From Carnegiea gigantea (lineage: Eukaryota > Streptophyta > Magnoliopsida > Caryophyllales > Cactaceae), in the NCBI GenBank assembly GCA_029747015.1, contig JAKOGI010000009.1, forward strand, positions 434,001 through 498,000: 64,000 nucleotides of DNA, in the 5' to 3' direction. Numbering within the stretch: position 1 is the stretch's first letter; the number at the start of each line of letters is the position of its first letter. The translations under genes and the position numbers were made by a program. This document shows, in pieces, positions 49,590 to 59,441 of the stretch. The notes under the pieces were generated by a model, which was not told the origin of the DNA, did not search any database, and saw nothing but the letters and a program-made list of their open reading frames with translations.

Positions 49590-50110
49590 TCAAGTCTTCT
49601 TATGGTCTAATAAGCATCCCTGCAAACTCTGAGTTGAAACTAAGCCAAAGACATGAAAGATACATCTTTGTTAAAAGAGTCAATCCAAATTGTTTAAGGT
49701 AAATGTTTATCAAAATCAATAGAAGCACAAACAATAGCACTGCGACCCCTTGCCACATTGGTGGCAAGGTTATCAATCCTAACAGGACTATCAATGTTTT
49801 CAGCAATAGAAGTCAAAGTTCAAGTACCAAAGTATTCAATAGGCAAACCATATAGGCAATAGGATTAATTTTAGCTTACGAATGCCTGAAATTAGAAAGC
49901 CACATTTGGAGATGGAGGAAAATTTTACCAGCAAACCAATACTCTTGAAAAAGAGCTTTAAAATAGTCTTCGAAAGAAAGAGCACTGAAAAGGAAACAAA
50001 TCATGACCCAATTCAATTAATTTAATTTACGCTTGAGGTTTTTCGATTTTAGAAGATTGCGAGCCGCAAAAGCATGATCTTTCATAGATGAATCTTGAAA
50101 GGTAAGAAGA
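49590..50110 (-). mobile_element. L1-type LINE ORF1 (DUF4283-like) fragment
   Basis: Minus-strand frames contain FEDYFKALFQEYWFAGK and FLHLQMWLSNF, then LPIEYFGT, a stop, LTSIAENIDSPVRIDNL and VARGRSAIVCASIDFDKHLP. The order fits the DUF4283 and following segment of plant L1 ORF1, where forms like LPIEYFD..LTSIAK..GTPVRID are usual. Stops and frame changes show decay. No reverse transcriptase is attached, and it lies on the opposite strand to the L1 fragment at 45,163, so the two are separate insertions. Confidence 0.68.
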
Positions 50111-50124
50111 AACGTTGGAGAGTG

Positions 50125-50147
50125 TTTTTTTTTTTTGGGGGGGGGGG
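50125..50147. repeat. T12G11 homopolymer junction
   Basis: Twelve T followed directly by eleven G, within the L1 ORF1 neighbourhood. See the finding on T/G junctions. Confidence 0.8.
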
Positions 50148-50319
50148 AAGGTAAGTACAAGAACATGTTAGGCATCCCATCTCTCAACAGTTGTGCCTAA
50201 TTGGATTGTTGGAGAGCTTGAAGATGCTAGAATATGCTTCTTTTAAATTTTTGAGTTTGTTCAAGTGTTCTCTAATTCATCATTTTAAAACTATAGATAG
50301 AAGCAAATGGTGACCAGGA

Positions 50320-50578
50320 TTGAGGTGACTAATACTGCTAATATTATTGCTACTGCTGCTACTGCTATTACTACTGCTACTACTGCTGCTGCTACTACCA
50401 CTACTACTGCTGCTGCTCGTACTCCTGCTACTCCTCCTCCTCCGACTACTGTTGCTGTTACTACTGCTGCTGCTGCTACAGCTACAGCTACTACTTCTAC
50501 TGCTACTGCTACTTCTACTGCAACTGCTACTCCTACTCCTCTCATCGTCATCGTGATCGTTAGCATCATCACCATCAT
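50320..50578. repeat. Imperfect trinucleotide array (CTR/CTN)
   Basis: About 260 bases built mainly of CTG, CTA, CTC and ATT triplets with substitutions. It gives spurious open frames of poly-Leu, poly-Thr/Ala and poly-Ser on three frames. Triplet-rich sequence resumes after the inserted element at 51,446. Confidence 0.9.
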
Positions 50579-51437
50579 TTGGGGTGAGCAAAAAACCCGG
50601 GTACTCGGTTTCGGACCCAGAACCGATTGGAGCCCGCGGGTTCGTACACGGACCCGGTTCAACCGGTTATGGGACCGATTTCAAAATTTAGGACCCAGTT
50701 ATAATCGGATCCAGTACCGGATCTTGAAATTTTGAACCGTACCCGGACCCATTATCCGGTACCTGCTCAAAATTTAAAGAATTTTTATGAAAAATTATAA
50801 AAAGTAAACTGTTGATCCTCAAGCGATATATTTTTTGTACCAAAGTCCCAACTCCAAACTATCCCAATTGACCCTTTGTCCTTTTTACTTTCAATTTATC
50901 CCCTACTTACTCTTTATATGTCTCAAATGTCATGGATTTCTTCATTTAAGTTTTGGTTCTCTTCCTCATGAGCATTGTTGCTTAATACATATTTATTTTT
51001 ATATTATTTAGACATATTCTCTCTTTCTCTTTCTATTTCAGGTGAATTAAAATAATTTTTAAGTTTATCGTTCATTTTATAATCTTGATTCATGGGTTTC
51101 TGATTAATATTATCTCCAATTCTTTAAGTATATTTTAAAGTATGTGAATCTTATTTACCATTTATTGCGTATTTAATTTATCCTTATATATGAATTCTCA
51201 ACTTCATTCAATCCGCCCTCTCTCTATTTTATTTGGGAAAAGTGAGGAAAAAAATTACTTAAGAACTGGGTACCCGGAATCGGACCCAGTCTCGACCAGG
51301 TCCAGGACCAGGTCCAAATTTTAGGACCCGGTTGGAACCGAGTCCAGGACCAGTTATGAATTCTAGGACCTCGTTCCAATCGATTCCGATTTCGATTCCG
51401 AAAAAACCAACTAGGTATCCGGTCCCACTCACCCCTA
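50579..51437. mobile_element. hAT-like non-autonomous element
   Basis: The left end reads TTGGGGTGAGC and the reverse complement of the right end TAGGGGTGAGT. Flanks are ACCATCAT (50,571-50,578) and ATCATCAT (51,438-51,445), an 8-bp duplication with one mismatch, the size made by hAT transposases. Subterminal regions are full of GGACCCGGTT/GGACCAGGTC-like units in both halves, which may be transposase-binding repeats. There is no transposase gene. The repetitive nature of the target site weakens the duplication evidence. Confidence 0.6.
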
Positions 51438-51445
51438 ATCATCAT

Positions 51446-52091
51446 AGTACAATAATAATAATTCCAACAATAACAATAACGACATCTATAACTATATAAA
51501 TATGTCAAAACAAAATGAACTCTCTTATTGAATTTCCACACACCACTTTTATATGATTTATTTATTTTTTAATTCCCATTAATAGAAGAGTTTTGAAATA
51601 TCATTTTAATTCCTTTTTTGGCACTATTTGTTTTTCTTGAATATGATTTTGATTCCTTTTTCAGGCACCTCAAATGTTATTATTATTTCCTTTCAAACTT
51701 AAATTAAATAATAATAAAAGTATCTGATTTTCAATGTTGTCAAAAATTTATCAATGACTGATAATACAAAAGTTATTAATAGAGATTCTAATTACCAAAA
51801 TTATGTGCAACCCTAACTCCAAATCTCTGGACGTAATTTTTGTAATAATAATTATAATTATTAATAAAGAATCAATTTATATGATGATCACTAAGTATGA
51901 AATTATATTTATAATTTATATTTTACCAAATTTTAATATATTTATCATAATTAGAATTATTAAATTTCTCAGTTAAAGAAAAGTTGACAATTTAAAATAC
52001 AAGTAGTTACATATATAAATCTCATGACTTGCATGAGTCCTTATTGCTAATTTTTTTATAAAACAATCAAAATTTATATGTTGACCTTCTA
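51446..52091. other. AT-rich intergenic, no gene seen
   Basis: Very AT-rich sequence with many stops in all frames and no recognisable element ends. Confidence 0.6.
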
Positions 52092-52524
52092 TAGATGATT
52101 ATGCAAATTATTATATACACCCGGGAGTTTATGCTCCCGAATTCATGTCAGCGCCATCTTACTATGCCATGTCATTTATTTTAATTATATAAAAGACAAA
52201 ACTTATTAACTAAAAAAAAAAATTGGGTCAGTTATTGTTTTTGATACCCCATGCACGCAGCTTGCCTTCAACCTTCTGTTTTCTTTTTTTTTTTTTTCCA
52301 GGTTGACAATTAACCATTTGCCTCCATTTCCCCCTTTTTTAAAATCATATTCACAGTTATTCTCTGCATAGAGTTATGCTGCAGCAGAACAGCAAGGAGG
52401 TACCGAATTGCTATTGTGATGAGATTATTGATTTCGTTACTTATGGTTATTTTTCCGGAAGATTAATAGTAGACTATCTTTGTGAAGTTTGAGGGTGTTT
52501 TCGTTGCCATTATCCGTATTCTAA

Positions 52525-53744
52525 ATGGAGAAGAGTATTGTTCAAGATAGAGTTGACGATTCTGGAGATCGCTCCGTATCTAAAAGTTTAATTAGTAAGT
52601 TGTGTAATTGCTGAATTTTATTATATATTTATTTGTTTGATTTCCATAAGGATTTGCTACATGAGTTATTGTTGGTTTGGTTTTTTGGTAGCTTTGTTTG
52701 AAGCGGAAACTTTGGACATTATTGTTAACGAAGGAGATGATGTCGTTTCTGGTGAGTATAGTATGTTTTCAGTGCCGTTCATTCAATCATATGGTAGTTA
52801 TTTGCAGCTATAAATGTCACATGTTTCATAATTTGCTTCCATAAGTTCACCGTGGAAGTGAGGATGGTTCACTTTAAAATTTGATTGGTATTACTCAGCT
52901 ATTGTTTTCTGGAAATTTCACTTAATTGGATGAGTGAGTTTTCATTGAGTGGCAGTTTTATTTAATTCACTACGCATTTGAGGAATGTTCATTGAGGAAG
53001 GTTCATTGTGTATGTGTAAATGTCACTGGGTTCATTACTTATTGTGCATTACTTCTTTACTTTAAACCCTTACTTAGTGAAGAGCTTATGAAATATTGTG
53101 CTGTTTGATATTGTGCATGTTTGAGTATTTGGTTTGATGTTTGCTGTTTTAAGTGTTGTTATATTCTATGTGATATTGAAGTGGTCAGTCATTTTAATTT
53201 CCATTTTGTGATATTGGAATAATGGTCCATGTTGTCCAAGTGTTCCTCTGTATGCTGGCATAAGTTACTCACATATGTTTTAACAGGTACATTCCTAATA
53301 ATGTTATTATTGCAATGTATTGATTTTGTATTTGAGTTGTTATTTACCATATTACTTATTTAGCAGTTTTCATTGCCGACATTTCGTCTTTCATCTTAGT
53401 TTCACACGTTCAGCATCATGTCGGTGAGATACATATTTTGGTTAATTTACATTTATTTGTTTCGTCATGTTTGTGTATGATGTTTTGAGTGAGTATTCGA
53501 CATTAATTTTTTTAATGAACAACATTGAATAGTATAGTGAACACTTTAATTGATTCCTGGTGGTTTTCCATTTTTTTTGTAGGGGTCATTTTCATCACCG
53601 TTTTTTCCCTCATCTTACTATTCACATGCATCTAATGTTGGTGCAGTGTATATGCCGATCACGGCTCCGCCAGTGGTACAACAGTTCCATACCGATAAGT
53701 TTAGTGCAGATGCTACTCACTATGATGAGCGTCGAAAGTCCTAG
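52525..53744 (+). pseudogene. Possible transposase gene remnant (FAR1-like ends), core missing
   Basis: Three plausible exons with GT..AG borders: 52,525-52,594 (MEKSIVQDRVDDSGDRSVSK), 52,692-52,751 (LFEAETLDIIVNEGDDVV) and a last one at 53,583-53,744 beginning GSFSSPFFPSSYYSHAS and ending in a stop. The acidic start and the Ser/Tyr/Pro-rich end recall the termini of FAR1/MuDR-type proteins. The WRKY-like zinc finger, DDE core and SWIM finger that would prove this are absent, so the gene has lost its middle or the call is wrong. Its place inside a Mutator-like element is the main support. Confidence 0.35.
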
Positions 53745-54879
53745 TGTGGTGTTGGAGTCCATTTCATTTGTAATGTTTAGTACTTATGTTTCAAAACAGG
53801 ATGTATTGAGTTATTGTGTTCATATGAGTTGTAGTGTTCACATATTTCAATGTTGATGTTTCTTTTTAGTGTTTATTGTTCATAAGGTTGTTGTGGGGTG
53901 TATGGGTTAGCCCAAATTAGCTTTATTTCTGTAAAGTCTTTGTCTATAATTATTATTCATAGTAGCCATTTCACATTGTTAATGTATTATGAAATACAGT
54001 TTGATTTTGAAATGAACTTTTTGAAACTGCATAGTGAACAATTCTTTATTTCATCATTGTATATGTTATTACCCTTTTGGGGGGGGGGTTGTGTATTGTG
54101 TTTATCTTTAATGACTTATTAATTGGACAGACCTTATTTTGTTGTCAATTTTTTGGCACTTTAAGTGCTCATGATAATGTTAACACGTTTCTTTATAGTT
54201 TTTCTATGTTTTCTGTATTGTGGGGTTCGTGTATTTCAAGGTGAGAGACGATAGCAAACTAAATTGTCTCAAAAATATTCATTTTTCGGAGCGTTAATAT
54301 ACATAGTTCATGGAGTATCGCAGTTTTATTTAGTGCATGTTTTGATGGTGTTCATTATTGGTAATCAAATATATTGTAATTGATGTATTGGTAAGCATCT
54401 AAGTTAATAAGCTGTATATCATAATTTACAAATATGAGCATACTAGTGTGAGTTACCTAGACTATCATTGTGAACACACAATAAGAACTACATTACTTTG
54501 TTCATTATGAATTTTGTGATTGTTCATTGTTTTTGTTTGCTGCATATATTCTACCTAATTTAATAATGTTTGGGTTGTTTTTTTGCTATGGCGAGATCAT
54601 AATGAACTATATGATGTTGTACAATGAACCAGTTTGGTCAGTGCAGTGCTTTTTTTATTTTTGTTTGGTATAGTTTAATCTTTAATTATGGTACATGATT
54701 GGGCATCACAATTGATAACATCGATAATTAATGGACATCGTTGACGTTCGTGCAAGGCATTGTTGGTTTAGGTGCACACATACTTTCATTGAGTATAGAA
54801 AAGGAAATATTTTAGTTCCACAGTATAAAAGCTGGACTTCAGGAACACTATGTACATTATGCATATAGGTTTTAAACTA

Positions 54880-57504
54880 TGACTTAGTGCATAATATTGG
54901 AGTAGTACTACTGCTGGAGGTGTTGCTTTCCTCTTTCTCTTTGCTGGAAGTCTTTTTTGGCTGCCTCTTGGATTTGCACACGTAGGCTGTTCACTTCACT
55001 TTCTAATATCATTGTTGCATATCTTGAACGTAGATGCCTGACAAATTCTTCCTGCATTTTGGCCATGTTTATTAGAGTTATTCAGTTGTTAACATGATGT
55101 GTGTTTTGAACAATTGAATTTAATATTTACTAATTCAGAGGATGTCATTTGATTGTGGAATGTCTAAGTTACATTGTTCTTCTCAAAACCAGGTGTCCAA
55201 CACTTGATATTTCCTCCTTGAAATGCCTCTATATGGCGTATGGTGTAAATCCTACGATCATGAATGTTTGTGTTATCTTGCCACATTAGAGTCCAATACA
55301 CTGGGACGAATTTGCTCACATCGATCCCCTTTTTTTATCCTCCATCTAATAAGTAGATTGTGAATAGGTTTGTCTACACAGAATATGGGGACATATTAAT
55401 GAATAATATTATCGTATTTGAGTGAAAGTTTTTAAATTAAACAAGGATACACTCCATTAGCAAGCTTTAGAAAATTACAGGAAGTTCAACATGTTAGTGC
55501 TATAAGAACAGGCCATGCACCCAAGATAGAGATGCAAAGTTGGCTACATGGGTATGAATCTTTATGCTAGTTATTATAAGAGGCAACACATAGCAGTTTG
55601 TTATGTAAGAAATGAACCTTTTTAGCTTAATGATCTTCTGAATAGATACAGGGGTAATAAATGTACTTTCCGGGTCAGAGTTCAATGGGGCCAACTATGA
55701 AACAGTCCCCTTACACTATAGGTGATTATTGCTTAAGTTAGCTGAGTCGTTAAACTCATGGTGGTCAGTTAAACGACTTCTGTTGAAGAGGTCACAGCCC
55801 ACATAATCGCTATAAGTACTAACAGCTGATATTGATTTAATTGACATATCTACATTTTCTCCAAGTCTTTGCTGGAGTTAATTGTGTCTAGGCCAAGCAA
55901 CATGGAATGAGTTTCCTACCTAAATGCAGATTCCCTCCCCCCAACCCCTTTTAGTTGTAATTGGGAGATGAACAAATGACTAATGAACATAGTTTCTAGC
56001 ATCCCAATACTTTCTATTGTATAAATGTTATGAACACGGTATGGACCATCGTTAAAAAAAAAAAAAAAACCTTTTACCATGGCCATTGCGCATTGCTGAT
56101 ACATTGATGTCATCTCTGCTTTGTAATTATCAAGCACGAACACTTTTCTTGCTACGAAGTCGAAACGGATGACAAAAAAGTGGTTGACTCTAAGAATGGG
56201 AAAAAAATACCTGCATGTCACATTAAAAGAATCAAGTTATATATATGAAGGTTTCATTTTTGGTTATGTTGAATACATATAGTGGCAATGATGAACCAGA
56301 TGATGTGTTTTAGTGAACTATGGTCACATACAAGATGAATCGGTTCGTCAACTGAACATGTTCACTATTAAAACCTAGGGTGGTATTAAAACCTAGAACA
56401 TAGAAGTGCATTCTAGTCAACCAACCCTAATACCCCGCACCTCAAATGACATAGCACACAGAACAAGGTGGTATTGAAAATAGGGTGTTGTTGCAAGTTC
56501 ACTAAGGAATTGAAAGCAGTTCACTTTAAACCTAGGGTGGTATTAAAACCACATAGAACATAGAAGTGCACCCTAAAACCTAAGTGAGGTCACTGAGTAA
56601 CTAAGAAAAGTTCACTTAGTAATGAAGCTTACAATTCTACTATAAAATCATTACTGATATGTGGTTTGTATGTGGTATTTCACTGTTTACTTCGTATTTG
56701 TTCACTAAGGTGTTGAGCAAGGTTCACTTTAACACTTCATTGGTGTTAACACTGAGTTCAACATAGAATTGCACCCTAACGTATACATAACTGACTCTAA
56801 TATGGAATCAAGTATATATTGAATGGGATCATTCACAATATAGGTGGTTACTGGTCATAATTTACACCTTTTTCCAAAGTATAATCCGTCCCTGGGAATG
56901 TCATAAAATGTTCACTGTTATCATTCTTCTGGTTCACTATATAGGTGTTGGTTGTTCACAATTTGTGGTGTTGTGTAATTTAGGTATATTATTAGAAGTG
57001 ATAAGTGTTATGAATCTTACCATTTGTGCTTCATCCAATTTCATCCAGTTATTCCTCCTTATTTCAAGGTCCATAACTGTCTTGAGTATCTCTAGTAGAT
57101 TTGTAGTTTCTTTGGATTAGTTCACTATATGTGTGTTTTTCGTTCACTTTGGTTTTGAAAAATTCATGTTTGCAATCTCCCCGCCAAACCAACACACCCA
57201 ACATCCAAAGGTGTTGGTAATTTTGAAATTGAGCTTTGCCCTAGTTCATTCAATTTTTCGCATCCTGTATTGTCTGAATAACAATCAAATGCACTGAAGT
57301 TACTTCAATACCGCAAAATTCAAGCTGTTGAATGTGCAATTTGGTGGGTTGTTTCAAAACTTTGAACACAAAATATGTAAACACTTAGCTGCATTTTCTC
57401 TTATAAGTAAGGGTAACTCCTGCTTTTCTTGCAATGTTGTCATTCATTGCATTTTCGGGTTGATTCGCATCTGTTGCTTCAATGCGTTCTGCTCCATCTT
57501 CCAT
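54880..57504 (-). pseudogene. Ulp1/C48-type SUMO protease-like gene of the transposon, decayed
   Basis: Minus strand. A start at 57,504 opens MEDGAERIEATDANQPENA. A further probable exon near 57,120-57,010 reads NLLEILKTVMDLEIRRNNW before a GTAAG donor. The protease part shows VNHFFVIRFDFVARKVFVLD (within 56,221-55,916): the His (56,182) and Asp (56,131) are 17 residues apart, as in yeast Ulp1. Downstream, VYWTLMWQDNTNIHD is followed by RR, then IYTIRHIEAFQGG (about 55,320-55,230). Here DCG has become DRR, so the catalytic Cys is lost. A C-terminal tail, EEFVRHLRSRYATMILESE (about 55,050), resembles the ends of such proteins. Family members cleave SUMO-like conjugates; transposon copies have unknown roles. 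Exon borders are only partly resolved. Confidence 0.65.
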
Positions 57505-57835
57505 GGTTGTTGGGTAACACGACTGATGCACTTGTGTTGCTCTTCAAAGTGAAGATTTTTGATCGAGATTATGAGAGTTGTTGCGTGGCTGGTAGAGGAG
57601 GTTGAGTAGAGGTAGAAGTCGGGAAGGGGGAGGAGTGCTGGTGAACTCAATTGATGGTGGAATGGAAACCAATTTTGACTGTTACAATGAGGATGTATAA
57701 CATTTAGTTGCCGTTACCTTCTGGCGGGTCGTGGGGGGGTTTTTTTTATTTTAAACGTCTTACATGGCATTTCTGGTCCATGTCAGCATAGGAGTATAAA
57801 CTCACATGTGTACAATAAATATATTTAGATGATTA

Positions 57836-59441
57836 ATAGGTCAAGTAATTACTGTTTCGTAACCTAATGACACTTTAGAGAAAAAAAAAAAACTAAAGTG
57901 ACATCTTGGGAAAAAAAAAAGAAAAGAAAAAGAAAACTTGGTGGCAAATTGGGCTTGTGATTACGTGTTCATGGCGTTGGATCATTAGGGCATCCCGGAT
58001 TATTAAGCTCAAGCTTGGGCTTTAATGGGGTCACCCTTTTGGCGTTTCGTCTCTCTCTGAAATTCGCGTTTCGTCACAGCAGTTGCAGGAGCATCAGCAG
58101 TCTCCATTGTCATTCTCTTTCCTCTGCTAATGCCACAGCAGCCATTTTTGGATCTGGGTATTGTCAATTGTGTTCCCATCTTATAGTCACTCGATGATGA
58201 CGATAAATTCTTTGTCTTTTTCTTTTGCATTTCTGGGTCTCCAAGTTTAGTCCGAGTCTTCGAACCCCAGATAGTTATAGGTACATAGAATTCATCTTTT
58301 GTATATTTCTTGTTGTTTTCGTTTGTGATTCAGCTTTTGTTGATTTCACCCATGGCGAGCAATTAAGGTATTGTGTTTTAATTTTCTATAATTTTGAATT
58401 TTCATATTTACTTGTCTGCACTATTTCGTCTGGCGATGTGGAATTTTTGGGGACTCTTGAAAGTATGGGTGCCTCATGGTGCTTTCTTTGTTCAAATTGC
58501 GTCCTAATTGGCTCTAGGGTTATGTTTTGCTGTATATTTAGTACAACGTATTGAAATTGACCTCTTGAGGCTCAGCACGTTGAGCAATGACTCAATGAGC
58601 ATTGTAGAATGCCCTGCCCCCAAATGCTATTATTTGTATCAGTTTTGATCTAGCAGAGTTATGGGGGGTGTGGTGTAATGCTGGCAAAATTTACTGGATG
58701 TGCCCAACCTGGAAAATGCAGGGCATTGGAGAAGAAAATTTGTCTAAATTTCGAATTCAGACACAAGATTTCTCTTATTTTCATTGTACAAGCCTGATTT
58801 TGATATGTACCTTGTCCAGTTCGTGTGGATCTGCAATAAAAAGGTATTTGATTTTCGGGGGGGGGGGGGGGGGGGGTGGGGGGTGTTCAAATTTTATGCA
58901 TTGTCTGATTTAAGTTAAATCGAACCCGAATATTTTAGTATCAATTGCTTAGTATTCAGTGCATTAACTTTAGCTGCTGATCGAGATCAACTCATTGAAT
59001 CAAAGCAATAGTGCCATTTCTTGTCGTCCTATGGAATATGGATGTCTGATTTGAATATGGATGGTAGATGAGGATGTACTATTGATGAATGCTGCATTGA
59101 AACAGTGGAGAAAATGTTGGATCTATTGCGGTGCTTGAATATGCAGGATCTTTTTTTATCATACAGCAGTACTATCCTGTTTGTTGAGTTGCATCAAATT
59201 TTTTTTTTAAAGGAATTGATTATCAGCTTATAGTGTGGTCATCAGACATATGCAAGTGGCTCCTTTATGTTCTAATTCTTATGTCATTTTTGTAGAATAC
59301 ATGTTGATTTGTGCTTCAAAGCTACTGGCATATTTAGTCACGCCCTCCTGTTTTCTAGGCAGCTATCTATTGCTTGTGAGATAAGCTTCTTAGTTGGCTT
59401 GACTCCTGCTAGGAAACAGCATTGGAAATCCTTTGGGCCTG
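57836..59441 (+). promoter_or_regulatory. PTH2 5' region, probable leader exons and introns
   Basis: Between the transposon and the PTH2 start codon. A pyrimidine-rich, higher-GC stretch at about 58,020-58,160 looks like the first part of a transcript. An acceptor-like CTAG or ACAG near 59,410-59,420 would join a leader to the coding exon. Open frames here have no recognisable protein. The exact leader structure is not determinable from sequence alone. It includes a G-run at 58,857. Confidence 0.35.
58857..58883. repeat. Long G-run
   Basis: Twenty G, one T and six G on the plus strand upstream of PTH2. It could fold as a G-quadruplex, or its length could be a sequencing artefact. Confidence 0.8.

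Larger units (their letters stand above)
52102..57825. mobile_element. Mutator-like element with Ulp1-type gene (KI/Kaonashi-like)
   Basis: TAGATGATTA occurs on both sides (52,092-52,101 and 57,826-57,835), a perfect 10-bp duplication within the 9-11 bp range of Mutator elements. Just inside, the left end reads TACACCCGGGAGTTTATGCTCC and the reverse complement of the right end TACACATGTGAGTTTATACTCC at matching positions. Each holds a short hairpin-like GGAGTTTATGCTCC motif, and a second match, GCCATGT, lies about 45 bases further in. The 5.7-kb interior has a minus-strand Ulp1/C48 protease remnant and a weak plus-strand gene trace, facing each other. GTTCAY is unusually frequent. Mutator elements with captured Ulp1 genes are known in plants as KI or Kaonashi; assignment to that group is inference. 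Confidence 0.78.

Noticed and set aside
50280..50735. Open frames of 69-142 codons rich in Leu, Ser, Thr or Ala
   Set aside because: They are translations of one imperfect trinucleotide array in several frames and carry no conserved motif.
59433..59441. A TTG as PTH2 start three codons before the ATG
   Set aside because: Plant nuclear genes start at ATG; the first ATG at 59,442 directly precedes the anchor segment.
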